From Pseudomonas tensinigenes (GTDB lineage Bacteria > Pseudomonadota > Gammaproteobacteria > Pseudomonadales > Pseudomonadaceae), in NCBI RefSeq assembly GCF_014268445.2, contig NZ_CP077089.1, positions 4,519,501 through 4,583,500 of the forward strand: DNA of 64,000 nucleotides. Direction: 5' to 3'. Each line of letters begins with the position of its first letter. Position 1 is the stretch's first letter. The notes below the pieces were generated by a model. It was not told where the DNA came from and did not search any database. It saw nothing but the letters and a program-made list of their open reading frames with translations. The position numbers were made by a program, and so were the translations under genes. Below, in pieces: positions 27,806 through 36,258 of the stretch.

Positions 27806-29443
27806 ATGAACGACAACCTGATTGAAATTCGCGACCTGCGCGTGGCCTTCGCCGGGCAGGCAGTGGTGCACGGTCTGAACCTGGATATCCGCCGTGGCGA
27901 GTGTCTGGCGCTGGTCGGTGAATCCGGCTCGGGCAAGTCGGTGACGGCGCATTCGATCCTGCGATTGCTGCCGGGCAAGAACGTCAGCAGCAGCAGCGGC
28001 GCGATCCGCTACAACGGCGTGGATTTGCTGCACGCCAGCGAGCAGCAGATGCGCGGCTTGCGCGGCAACCGCATTGCGATGATTTTCCAGGAGCCGATGA
28101 CCTCTTTGAACCCGTTGCACACGGTGGAAAAGCAAGTCAGCGAGGTGCTGGAGATTCACAAGGGTTTGAAGGGACGTGCTGCCCGCGAACGGACGTTGGA
28201 GCTGCTGGAACTGGTCGGCATTCGCCAGCCTTTGCAGCGTTTGAAAGCCTATCCGCATCAGCTTTCGGGCGGGCAGCGGCAAAGGGTAATGATTGCGATG
28301 GCGCTGGCCAACGAGCCGGAACTGTTGATCGCCGATGAGCCGACTACGGCGCTGGATGTCACGGTGCAGCGGAAGATTCTCGAGCTGCTGATCGAGTTGC
28401 AGCAACGCCTTGGCATGTCGCTGTTGCTGATCAGCCACGACCTCAATCTGGTGCGGCGCATCGCGCAACGGGTGTGCGTAATGCGCCAGGGCGAGATTGT
28501 CGAGGAGGCCGATTGCGAAACATTGTTTCGAGCGCCGCAGCATCCTTACAGTCGCTTGTTGATCGAGGCTGAGCCGAGCGGCGGGCCGGTGCCGAGTGAG
28601 TATGATCACAACCTGCTCGAAGTCGATGATTTGAAGGTGTGGTTTCCGTTGCCCAAAGCATTGTTCAGTCGCCAGCAGGATTACATCAAAGCGGTGGACG
28701 GCGTGAGTTTCACCCTGCAACGGGGCAAGACCTTGGGCATTGTTGGTGAGTCCGGCTCAGGAAAATCGACGCTGGGTCAGGCGATCCTGCGGTTGGTCGA
28801 GTCCGAGGGCAATATCCGTTTTGGTAACAAGCAACTGAGCTTGCTCAATCAACGTTTGATGCGGCCGTTGCGGCGGCAGATTCAAGTGGTGTTCCAGGAC
28901 CCGTTCGGCAGCCTCAGCCCACGGATGTCAGTGCAGCAGATCATTGCCGAAGGCTTGCTGACTCACGGTATCGGCACCGAGGCTGAGCGGGAAGCGGCAG
29001 TAATTCGTGTGCTGGAGGAAGTCGGTCTGGATCCACAGAGCCGGCATCGTTATCCCCACGAATTTTCCGGCGGGCAGCGCCAGCGTATTTCCATCGCCCG
29101 CGCACTGGTGCTGGAACCGGCGCTGATTCTGCTCGATGAACCGACTTCGGCGCTGGATCGTACGGTGCAGAAGCAGGTGGTGGAGTTGTTGCGGCAATTG
29201 CAGGTCAGGCATGGGCTGACCTATTTGTTTATCAGCCATGATCTGGCGGTGGTGCATGCGTTGGCGCATGACTTGATGGTGATCAAGGATGGCAAGGTGG
29301 TTGAGCAGGGTTCGTCGCGGGAGATTTTCGCGGCGCCGCAACACCCCTACACCCAGGAACTGCTGAAAGCCTCCGGCCTCAAGCCCGATAAAAATCCCTG
29401 TGGGAGCGAGCCTGCTCGCGAATACGGTGTGTCAGTCACATAA
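27806..29443 (+). CDS. yejF: ABC transporter ATPase, YejF-like, two nucleotide-binding domains
   Basis: 545 residues from ATG 27806. Two complete ATPase domains in tandem, as in YejF: Walker A GESGSGKSV and GESGSGKST, signature motifs LSGGQRQRV and FSGGQRQRI, Walker B LLIADEP and LILLDEP. It powers the YejBE permease. The last fourteen or so residues (NPCGSEPAREYGVSVT) are read from a REP element: the natural C-terminus near YTQELLKASGL runs into GTGGGAGCGAGCC and the TAA lies inside the element. This suggests the insertion removed the original stop without harming the ATPase domains. Confidence 0.94.
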   Translation: MNDNLIEIRDLRVAFAGQAVVHGLNLDIRRGECLALVGESGSGKSVTAHSILRLLPGKNVSSSSGAIRYNGVDLLHASEQQMRGLRGNRIAMIFQEPMTSLNPLHTVEKQVSEVLEIHKGLKGRAARERTLELLELVGIRQPLQRLKAYPHQLSGGQRQRVMIAMALANEPELLIADEPTTALDVTVQRKILELLIELQQRLGMSLLLISHDLNLVRRIAQRVCVMRQGEIVEEADCETLFRAPQHPYSRLLIEAEPSGGPVPSEYDHNLLEVDDLKVWFPLPKALFSRQQDYIKAVDGVSFTLQRGKTLGIVGESGSGKSTLGQAILRLVESEGNIRFGNKQLSLLNQRLMRPLRRQIQVVFQDPFGSLSPRMSVQQIIAEGLLTHGIGTEAEREAAVIRVLEEVGLDPQSRHRYPHEFSGGQRQRISIARALVLEPALILLDEPTSALDRTVQKQVVELLRQLQVRHGLTYLFISHDLAVVHALAHDLMVIKDGKVVEQGSSREIFAAPQHPYTQELLKASGLKPDKNPCGSEPAREYGVSVT

Positions 29444-29488
29444 GTGCTGGCTGACCCGACGCCTTCGCGAGCAGGCTCGCTCCCACAG
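29398..29488. repeat. REP inverted pair overlapping the yejF 3' end
   Basis: A GTGGGAGCGAGCCTGCTCGC pair. Its left half is in the yejF reading frame and supplies the final codons and the stop. The right half lies in the spacer before the DUF3455 gene. Confidence 0.93.
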
Positions 29489-29610
29489 GGGTTATTGTCG
29501 GGTTGGAAATTTATTTTTCAGGCACTGCATCCAAACGCCTCCGTCACGGGTAGTCCCTGTAACAGCCCTCTTCGGCTGTCAGCGGTCTACCCTTTTCGGA
29601 GATAACACTG

Positions 29611-30132
29611 ATGAACATCACCCAGCTGATTGGCCTCACCGGTTTGCTCGCCCTGTCGTCGACAACCTTCGCCCAAAGCAGTTATCCCGACGCGATCAAA
29701 GTCCCGGACGGCCACAAGATCGCGATGGAAACCACCGGGGTCGGCGAGATCACTTACGAATGCCGTGACAAAGCCAATACTCCAGGGCAGACCGAGTGGA
29801 CCTTCGTCGGCCCCAAAGCCGTGCTCAATGATCGCAGCGGCAAACAGGTCGGCACTTACTTCGGCCCGCCGGCTACCTGGCAGGCCAAGGACGGTTCGAA
29901 AGTCACCGGCACGCAACTGGCCGTGGCGCCGTCGACTCCGGGCAACCTGCCTTATCAACTGGTCAAGGCCAATCCCGCTGAAGGCAAGGGCGCGATGAGC
30001 GGCGTGAGTTACATCCAGCGTGTCGCACTCAAGGGTGGCGTGGCGCCGGGCAGCGAATGCACAGCGGCGAACAAGGGCAAGCAGGAAGTGGTGAAGTATC
30101 AGGCCGACTACATTTTCTGGGCGGCGAACTGA
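29611..30132 (+). CDS. DUF3455 family exported protein
   Basis: 173 residues with a signal peptide (MNITQLIGLTGLLALSSTTF, cleaved after FAQ) and a GGAG before the start. The body matches DUF3455: IKVPDGHKIAMETTGVGEIT, YECRDKA, a WTFVGPKAVL strand, FGPPATWQAKDGSKV and a C-terminal PGSECTAANKGKQEVVKYQA. Two cysteines remain in the mature protein and could form a disulfide. The function is unknown. In this genome it precedes an ECF sigma/anti-sigma pair, and such envelope proteins are often in the regulon of the neighbouring sigma factor; that link is inference. Confidence 0.85.
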   Translation: MNITQLIGLTGLLALSSTTFAQSSYPDAIKVPDGHKIAMETTGVGEITYECRDKANTPGQTEWTFVGPKAVLNDRSGKQVGTYFGPPATWQAKDGSKVTGTQLAVAPSTPGNLPYQLVKANPAEGKGAMSGVSYIQRVALKGGVAPGSECTAANKGKQEVVKYQADYIFWAAN

Positions 30133-30155
30133 TCTCCGGACTTACCGAGATCCAA

Positions 30156-30246
30156 TGTGGGAGCGAGCCTGCTCGCGAAGGCGGTGGGTCAGAGAAGGAT
30201 GTATCGGCTGACACGCCGCCTTCGCGAGCAGGCTCGCTCCCACAGG
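30156..30246. repeat. REP inverted pair before the sigma factor gene
   Basis: Inverted copies of the GTGGGAGCGAGCC element lie between the DUF3455 and sigma factor genes, starting 24 bases after the DUF3455 stop. Confidence 0.93.
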
Positions 30247-30297
30247 GTGGAATTGGATTGTGTGGATGTTTGGGGAATGTGAGCTAGATTGCACGAC

Positions 30298-30831
30298 ATG
30301 CCTTTAGCCGAATCCGCGTTCGATTACGAAGCCCGCCTCGCTGCCTGTGCCCGTGGCGAGCGGTCGGCCCTGCGCGATTTGTATGTGCAGGAGGGACCGC
30401 GTCTGCTCGGCGTGGCCAAGCGCCTGGTGCGCGACACGGCGCTGGCGGAGGACGTTGTCCATGAGGCGTTTATCAAGATCTGGAACGGTGCGGCGGGGTT
30501 TGACCCGGCGCGCGGTTCGGCGCGTGGCTGGATGTTCAGCGTGACCCGGCATCTGGCGCTGAATCTGCTGCGAGATCACGGCCGGGAAACACCATTCGAC
30601 GAAGCTCACGAGGTGGCTGCGGATGATGACGACTTCGACGCCCACGCGCATTCGGCGCGCATCCACCGTTGCCTGGAGCAACTGGAGCCGCAACGCCGCC
30701 ACTGCATCCTGCATGCCTATGTCGACGGTTACAGCCACGCGCAGATTGCCGCGCGCCTCGACACGCCGCTGGGCACGGTCAAAGCGTGGATCAAACGCAG
30801 CCTCAACGCCTTGCGGGAGTGCATGGGATGA
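30298..30831 (+). CDS. ECF sigma factor, SigK-like group
   Basis: 177 residues from ATG 30298; a TTG three codons earlier is a possible alternative, and neither has a strong ribosome binding site. Region 2 (about 25-90) holds GPRLLGVAKRLVRDTALAED and the GSARGWMFSVTRHLALNLLR core. Region 4 (about 115-175) is a helix-turn-helix with LEQLEPQRRHCILHAYVDGY and IAARLDTPLGTVKAWIKRSL. Sigma factors with this region 4 and an RskA-like partner are anti-sigma regulated. The stop overlaps the anti-sigma start (ATGA), a sign of coupled synthesis. Confidence 0.92.
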   Translation: MPLAESAFDYEARLAACARGERSALRDLYVQEGPRLLGVAKRLVRDTALAEDVVHEAFIKIWNGAAGFDPARGSARGWMFSVTRHLALNLLRDHGRETPFDEAHEVAADDDDFDAHAHSARIHRCLEQLEPQRRHCILHAYVDGYSHAQIAARLDTPLGTVKAWIKRSLNALRECMG

Positions 30832-31520
30832 CCAGCGAATCGGCACAGGAACGCGATGAACTGGCCGGCGAATATGTGCTCGGCACATTGCCTGCCGAAC
30901 AGCGGAGCGAAGTACAACGGCGCTTGCCGAATGAACCCGAGCTGCGTGCCGCAGTGGATGCCTGGGAACGGCGCCTGCTGGAGCTGACGGATCTGGCCGA
31001 ACCGCAACAACCTTCGGCGCAGTTGTGGCCGCGCATTGAGCGCAGTGTCGGGCGTCTGACGCGGGAAGCAGCCGCAACTTCATGGTGGAACCTGCTGCCG
31101 CTATGGCGCGGGTTAAGCGCGGCCGGATTGGCCGCCACATTGATATTGGGTTCGATCCTGCTGACCCAGACCACGCCGAAACCAAGCTTTCTGGTGGTGC
31201 TGGTCGCGCCGCAGGACAAGGCTCCGGGTTGGGTGATCCAGGCGAGCAATTCGCGGGAGATTCAGTTGATACCGCTGGGTGTGGTCGAAGTCCCGGCGGA
31301 CAAGGCGCTGGAATTCTGGACCAAGGCTGATGGCTGGCAAGGGCCGGTATCGCTGGGTCTGGTCAAGCCAGGACAGGCTTTATCGGTACCGTTGGACAAG
31401 TTGCCGCCACTGCAACCAAACCAGTTGTTCGAGCTGACACTGGAGGGCGCCAACGGCTCGCCAATCGGCAAACCGACCGGGCCGATCCAGGCGATCGGGC
31501 GTGCCGTGAAGGTACTTTAA
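30828..31520 (+). CDS. Membrane anti-sigma factor, RskA-like
   Basis: 230 residues from ATG 30828, overlapping the sigma gene by four bases. The N-terminal cytoplasmic part (DELAGEYVLGTLPAEQRSEV) is the anti-sigma domain, residues about 1-80. One membrane helix is at about 95-112 (LSAAGLAATLILGSILLTQ). The periplasmic part carries the RskA C-terminal domain with LEFWTKADGWQGPVSLGLV and the PTGPIQAIGRAVK end. It should hold the sigma factor until an envelope signal triggers proteolysis. The signal is not known from the sequence. Confidence 0.9.
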   Translation: MTSESAQERDELAGEYVLGTLPAEQRSEVQRRLPNEPELRAAVDAWERRLLELTDLAEPQQPSAQLWPRIERSVGRLTREAAATSWWNLLPLWRGLSAAGLAATLILGSILLTQTTPKPSFLVVLVAPQDKAPGWVIQASNSREIQLIPLGVVEVPADKALEFWTKADGWQGPVSLGLVKPGQALSVPLDKLPPLQPNQLFELTLEGANGSPIGKPTGPIQAIGRAVKVL

Positions 31521-31653
31521 GGCTCTAGCGTGCGGGTCCTGGCTACCATCATCGGCGTCGATGTTCACCATCACGGCAATGAAGTTCTCATAAAAAATCC
31601 GCGGCGTAACATCTGCTCCATACCAACCAATAACACCCCCGGAGCACACCATC

Positions 31654-31977
31654 ATGAAACGCCAGACTCTTCTCAGCATCGCTTTCTCGGTTTTCGCAGT
31701 TAACGCTTTCGCCGCTACCCCGACCCACACAATGATCGCCGCCGACGGCTCGGATCGTCTGTACCAGAACGCTGTTGCGGCGGATGGTTCTGATCGTCTG
31801 CAGGGCAACACCGTCGCCGCTGATGGTTCTGATCGTCTGCAAGGCAACACCGTCGCCGCCGATGGCTCTGATCGTCTGCAGGGCAACACTGTCGCCGCTG
31901 ATGGTTCTGATCGTCTGCAAGGCAACACTGTCGCCGAAGGTGGCGCAGATCGTTTGAACGAACTTCGCAACGCTTGA
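31654..31977 (+). CDS. Small exported protein of 13-residue repeats
   Basis: 107 residues: a signal peptide (MKRQTLLSIAFSVFAVNAFA) followed by five to six tandem copies of VAADGSDRLQGNT. The 39-base repeats are almost identical, so the array is recent or is kept uniform by gene conversion. GGAG lies before ATG 31654. Related Pseudomonas proteins, with repeats of the type VAEGGSDR, are often annotated as phage infection proteins; I know of no firm evidence for that name. The repeat length and acidic DGSD motif would suit calcium or surface binding, but no function is established. It follows the ECF pair and may be in its regulon. Confidence 0.8.
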   Translation: MKRQTLLSIAFSVFAVNAFAATPTHTMIAADGSDRLYQNAVAADGSDRLQGNTVAADGSDRLQGNTVAADGSDRLQGNTVAADGSDRLQGNTVAEGGADRLNELRNA

Positions 31978-32007
31978 ATGAAGTGGAACATCGCAACAAC
32001 CCAGAGA

Positions 32008-32035
32008 AACCCGGCTCACGTCAGCCGGGTTTTTT
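32008..32035 (+). terminator. Rho-independent terminator
   Basis: AACCCGGCT and AGCCGGGTT form a strong stem with a six-base loop and a run of T, 30 bases after the repeat-protein stop. It stands between that gene and the convergent lipoprotein gene and may serve the plus-strand transcript. Confidence 0.9.
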
Positions 32036-32048
32036 ATGTCTGTGTGTT

Positions 32049-33140
32049 TTATCCGGCCTTGGCCATGCAGCGCTTGTAGCGCTCATCCACCCGTTTGGCG
32101 AACCACGCTGTAGTGAGCTTGCGGGTGATCTTCGGACTCTGCAGCACAATCCCCGGCAACACCTCGCGCGGCAGCTTCTTCCCCTCCGCTTGCTCCGCCA
32201 GTTCGAATACCCGTTGATAGAGCCTGGTCTCTTCGAACTCCAGGGTTTTGCCCTTCTCCAGTTGATCGCGAATGGTCGGGTTGCGCATGCCCAGCGACTT
32301 GCCGAGGGTACGTACCGCCAGTTCCGTGCCGCCGGGCATGATCGAGTCGTAGCGGATCAGGTCGCCATCGAGCGCCAGTGGAATGCCCGAGGCGCGGCTG
32401 ACCGCATTCTGAAACGCGGCATTGCGACTGGCGTACCAGCCTGCGTTGAAATCGGCAAACCTATACAGCGGCTCGCGATAACTCACCGGATAACCGAGCA
32501 AATGCGCGATACCGAAATACATGCCACCGCGTCGACTGAACACTTCACGGCGGATCGTGCCGTCCACCGGATACGGATAATCCTTGGCGTGCTGTTCGGC
32601 AAATTCGATGCTGACCTGCATCGGCCCGCCGGTGTGCACCGGGTTGAAGCCACCGAACAGCGTGCGGCCCATCGGCACCCGGCCGATGAAGTCGTCGAAA
32701 ATGCCACTGAGTTCTTTTTCACTGCGCGCCGCGTTCAGGCGTTCGCTGTAGGTCTTGCCGTTGGTTGAACGCACTTGCAGAGCGCCGCTGACCAACAGGC
32801 TGGGGATGTGCACTTTCGCGGCACGGCGGTCGATTTCGTCGCGGGCGATTTTGCCCAGGCCGGGCACGGTGGGATCGGCCTGAAAGGTGGATTCCTGTTC
32901 GGCAACGGCCAGCACCGAACAGAGGTTTTGCGTGGTCGGGCTGATGTTCTGCGCGGCAAATGCGGCGTAGATATCGGTGGCCCAGCCTTGGCGATCGGCA
33001 GTCTTGGCCGGCATCAGCCGTACGATCTCGGCCTTCACTTCAGCGGGTGCACGCGGCACCGGTTCCTGACTGCGCTGCCCCGCGCAACCGGCGAGCACCA
33101 GCAGTGCGGCGAGCGTGATCGGTAATCGAGGGTTGTGCAT
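32049..33140 (-). CDS. DUF1615 family lipoprotein
   Basis: 363 residues from ATG 33140 (MHNPRLPITLAALLVLAGCA), with GGAGCAAC upstream; the longer frame to 33182 lacks a site. The lipobox LAGC puts the lipidated cysteine near residue 19. The body matches DUF1615: VAEQESTFQADPTVPGLGKI (a lysozyme-like Glu), FGGFNPVHTGGPMQVSIEFA and a DFNAGWYASRNAAFQNAV box. The GPMQVS and AGWYASRN boxes and the ESTF segment recall lytic transglycosylase folds, so a role on peptidoglycan is possible but unproven. It is convergent with the repeat-protein gene. Confidence 0.88.
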   Translation of the reverse strand: MHNPRLPITLAALLVLAGCAGQRSQEPVPRAPAEVKAEIVRLMPAKTADRQGWATDIYAAFAAQNISPTTQNLCSVLAVAEQESTFQADPTVPGLGKIARDEIDRRAAKVHIPSLLVSGALQVRSTNGKTYSERLNAARSEKELSGIFDDFIGRVPMGRTLFGGFNPVHTGGPMQVSIEFAEQHAKDYPYPVDGTIRREVFSRRGGMYFGIAHLLGYPVSYREPLYRFADFNAGWYASRNAAFQNAVSRASGIPLALDGDLIRYDSIMPGGTELAVRTLGKSLGMRNPTIRDQLEKGKTLEFEETRLYQRVFELAEQAEGKKLPREVLPGIVLQSPKITRKLTTAWFAKRVDERYKRCMAKAG

Positions 33141-33185
33141 GTTGCTCCATCCAGTCCAATAAGCCAGAACCACCATACACAATCC

Positions 33186-33288
33186 GTGTAGGAGCTGCCG
33201 AAGGCTCGGGCCGCGATCGGACGATCTTTTGACTTTGATTTTAAAAACAAGATCAAAAGATCGCAGCCTGCGGCAGCTCCTACACAGG
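33186..33288. repeat. REP-like inverted pair, GATCGCAGCC type
   Basis: GTGTAGGAGCTGCCGAAGGC and GATCGCAGCCTGCGGCAGCT form a near-perfect inverted pair around an AT-rich spacer. It lies between two divergent genes, the lipoprotein and the second TonB receptor. Confidence 0.8.
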
Positions 33289-33335
33289 AATGCGGGTTTT
33301 GAAGGGGTGATGACAAACTGATTGCAAAACGTTAC

Positions 33336-33350
33336 TGAGAAAAACTATCA
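33336..33350. promoter_or_regulatory. Candidate Fur box
   Basis: TGAGAAAAACTATCA at 33336-33350 matches the 7-1-7 Fur half-site pattern (TGATAAT-N-ATTATCA) in 12 of 14 bases, read on either strand. It lies 84 bases before the start of the second TonB receptor gene, the normal distance for iron-regulated siderophore receptors. Confidence 0.5.
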
Positions 33351-33433
33351 TTTGCACCTGGAGTCGCATTTGCGCAAGGAGTTCCCGCGCCGCCCTTATT
33401 TTTCTCACCGGCCGTGCGCCTCCAGGTACATAC

Positions 33434-35638
33434 ATGCCCGCTCCAGCTCGACTCGCCGTCCCGTTTCGCCCGACGTTTCTCGCCCTGCTGTGCTCCCTGA
33501 CTGTCACCGCTCACGCCGCTGAAGGCGATACCAAAGCGCTGGTGCTGGATGACGTCAACGTCAATGCTCAAGCCCCGACGCCCAACGCCTTGCCCCCGGT
33601 TTACACGGGTGGTCAGGTTGCCCGGGGTGGCCAGCTCGGCGTGCTGGGCAATCAGGACATGATGGACGTGCCGTTCAGCGCCGCCTCCTACACCGAACAA
33701 TTGATTCAGGATCAGCAGGCCGAAAACGTCGCCGACGTGCTGCTCAACGATTCGTCGGTGCGTCAGGCCTCGGGTTTCTCCAACCAGGCGCAGGTCTTCA
33801 TGATTCGCGGCCTGCCGCTGAACGGCGACGATATTTCCTATAACGGCCTGTACGGCGTGCTGCCACGGCAGATCATTTCCACCGACGCCTTGGAGCGCGT
33901 GGAAGTATTCAAAGGCCCCAACGCCTTTATCAACGGCGTGACCCCGACCGGTTCCGGCATCGGCGGTGGCGTCAACCTGCAACCGAAACGCGCCGGTGAC
34001 GTACCGCTGCGGCGTTACACCACCGACATCAACAGCGAAGGCCGTATCGGTCATCACTTCGACATCGGCCAGCGTTTCGGTGAAGACAACCGCTTTGGCG
34101 CCCGGATCAACCTGTCCCAGCGTGAAGGCGACACCGGTATCGATCACGAGAACCAGCGCTCGAAACTGTTCGCCATCGGCCTCGACTACCGCAGCGACGC
34201 CCTGCGCATCTCCGGCGACTTCGCCTACCAGAAAGAACGCGTCAACGGTGGCCGCAGCTCGGTCAACCTCGGCACCGCCACGCACATTCCCGACGCGCCA
34301 TCGGCCGACACCAACTACGCGCCGAAGTGGGGCTATACCGACATCGAAGACACCTTCGGCATGCTTCGCGCCGAGTACGACCTGAACGACAACTGGACCG
34401 CTTATGCGGCCGGCGGCGCCAAGCACACCCGCGAAGTCGGGCGTTACAACTCGACCACTTTGGTTGGCAACAGCGGTGCTTCATTTACCACGGGTTCGTT
34501 CGTCCCCCACGATGAAGACAACACCAGCGTGATGGCTGGCCTCAACGGTAAATTCAACACTGGCCCGGTCAGCCACAAGCTCAATTTCGGCCTGACCGGT
34601 ATCTGGGCCGAACAGCGCAGCGCCTATGATTTCGACCTGACCCAATACGCCAACAACATCTATCACCCGGTGCAAACACCGTCGCCGGTCGGCAACTTTG
34701 CCGGTGGTGATTTGAATGATCCAGGCATCGTCGGCAAGACCTTCAACCGCAGCATCGCGCTCTCCGACACCCTCGGTTTCTTCGATGATCGCCTGCTGGT
34801 CACCGCCGGCCTGCGTCGCCAGCAACTGGTGGTGCAAGGCTACAACTACGCCAGCTGGGGCAGCGGCGACCGCAAGTCGAGCTACGACGAATCGATCACC
34901 ACGCCGGTGTACGGCGTGGTGTTCAAACCGTGGGAACACGTTTCGTTCTACGCCAACCACATTGAAGGCCTGGCCCAGGGCCCTACCTCGCCGACCAGTT
35001 CCGGCGGTTTCCGGGTGACCAACGGCAACGAAGTCTATGCGCCCGCGCGTTCCAAACAGACCGAAGTCGGGGTGAAAGTCGACATGGGCACTTACGGCGC
35101 GAGCCTGGGTGTTTATCGCATCGAACAGCCGAGCGATGGTTACTGCGAAATCGACAGCGCCACTACCTGCACCTACGTGCGTGAAGGCGAGCAGGTCAAC
35201 AAAGGCGTGGAAATGAACGTGTTCGGCGAGCCGATCCAGGGCCTGCGTCTGATCAGCGGTCTGACCCTGATGGACACCGAACTGAAGAACACCCTCAACG
35301 GCGCCAACGACGGCAATCGTGCGATCGGTGTGCCGACCTTCCAGTTCAACGCTGGCGCGGATTGGGACGTGCCGGGTCTGCAAGGTGTAGCGCTGAATGC
35401 GCGGATGCTGCGTACCGGTGGTCAATACGCGGATGCGGCGAACAACCTCAGCCTGCCGACCTGGAACCGCTTCGATGCCGGCGCGCGTTATGCGTTCAAG
35501 GTCTCGGAGAAAGACGTGACCGTGCGTCTGGGCGTGGAAAACCTGGCGAACAAGAAGTATTGGGAATCGGCTCAGGGTGGGTATCTGACTCAGGGTGAGC
35601 CGCGGGTGGCCAAGTTGTCCGGGACTATTGATTTCTAA
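33434..35638 (+). CDS. TonB-dependent siderophore receptor
   Basis: 734 residues. The signal peptide ends near residue 29 (TVTAHAAEGD). The plug domain (about 75-180) has NVADVLLNDSSVRQASGFSN, VFMIRGLPL and the LERVEVFKGPNAFINGV box of siderophore receptors. The barrel ends with YLTQGEPRVAKLSGTIDF, whose last residue is the outer-membrane sorting Phe. A weak AGG precedes ATG 33434. No FecA-like signalling extension is present. A Fur-box-like site upstream suggests iron repression. The ligand cannot be identified, and no biosynthesis or sigma genes for it are adjacent. Confidence 0.9.
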   Translation: MPAPARLAVPFRPTFLALLCSLTVTAHAAEGDTKALVLDDVNVNAQAPTPNALPPVYTGGQVARGGQLGVLGNQDMMDVPFSAASYTEQLIQDQQAENVADVLLNDSSVRQASGFSNQAQVFMIRGLPLNGDDISYNGLYGVLPRQIISTDALERVEVFKGPNAFINGVTPTGSGIGGGVNLQPKRAGDVPLRRYTTDINSEGRIGHHFDIGQRFGEDNRFGARINLSQREGDTGIDHENQRSKLFAIGLDYRSDALRISGDFAYQKERVNGGRSSVNLGTATHIPDAPSADTNYAPKWGYTDIEDTFGMLRAEYDLNDNWTAYAAGGAKHTREVGRYNSTTLVGNSGASFTTGSFVPHDEDNTSVMAGLNGKFNTGPVSHKLNFGLTGIWAEQRSAYDFDLTQYANNIYHPVQTPSPVGNFAGGDLNDPGIVGKTFNRSIALSDTLGFFDDRLLVTAGLRRQQLVVQGYNYASWGSGDRKSSYDESITTPVYGVVFKPWEHVSFYANHIEGLAQGPTSPTSSGGFRVTNGNEVYAPARSKQTEVGVKVDMGTYGASLGVYRIEQPSDGYCEIDSATTCTYVREGEQVNKGVEMNVFGEPIQGLRLISGLTLMDTELKNTLNGANDGNRAIGVPTFQFNAGADWDVPGLQGVALNARMLRTGGQYADAANNLSLPTWNRFDAGARYAFKVSEKDVTVRLGVENLANKKYWESAQGGYLTQGEPRVAKLSGTIDF

Positions 35639-35649
35639 AGCTGAAAAGC

Positions 35650-36137
35650 CCCTCACCCTAGCCCTCTCCCGGAGGGAGAGGGGACTGATTGCGGTGTTCT
35701 TTCGAGTTACGCCGACGTGGGCCACCGAGTCGAACTCAGGTTCTGAAAGGCCCCCAAATCGGCTCCCTTTCCCCCTCGCCTTTCAAAGGAGAGAGGACTG
35801 ATTGCGGTGTTCTTTCGAGTTACGCCGACGTGTGCCATCGCGGCGAACTCAGGTTTTGAAAGGCCCCCAAATCGGCTCCCTTTCCCCCTCGCCTTTCAAA
35901 GGAGAGGGGACTGACGTGGTGTTCTTTCGAGTTACGCCGACGTGTGCCACCGCGGCGAACTCAGGTTTTGAAAGGCCCCCAAATCGGCTCCCTTTCCCCC
36001 TCGCCTTTCAAAGGAGAGGGGACTGACGTGGTGTTCTTTCGAGTTACGCCGACGTGTGCCACCGAGTTGAACGCACACTTGAAAAGCCCACCAATCGGCT
36101 CCCTCTCCCTCGGGAGAGGGCTGGGGTGAGGGGCTAC
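35650..36137. repeat. 112-base tandem repeat array bounded by inverted GC hairpins
   Basis: The 620-base gap between receptor and monooxygenase genes holds about four tandem units of 112-113 bases. The phrase GGTGTTCTTTCGAGTTACGC recurs at about 35693, 35806, 35918 and 36030. Each unit has GAAAGGCCCCCAAATCGGCT and CTCGCCTTTCAAAGGAGAG. The array is bounded on the left by a CCCTCACCCTAGCCCTCTCC hairpin and on the right by its inverse. No gene is encoded. The units look like multiplied intergenic repeat elements, and the left hairpin may also terminate receptor transcripts. Confidence 0.85.
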
Positions 36138-36258
36138 TATTTACGTCACACAACAGCACCCCAGCCGAACACCATCAAAACATCCCCGTCTGGCCGATCA
36201 ACTGGCCACCCTCTCCTTCTGATCCATACTTGCTCCACAGCAAACGGAGGACAGGCCC

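Noticed and set aside
31730..31960. 39-base repeats as a CRISPR array
   Set aside because: They are contiguous, in frame, and encode a 13-residue protein repeat behind a signal peptide; there are no spacers.
35650..36137. Tandem repeats as a CRISPR array
   Set aside because: Units are about 112 bases with no unique spacers between short repeats, and no cas genes are near.
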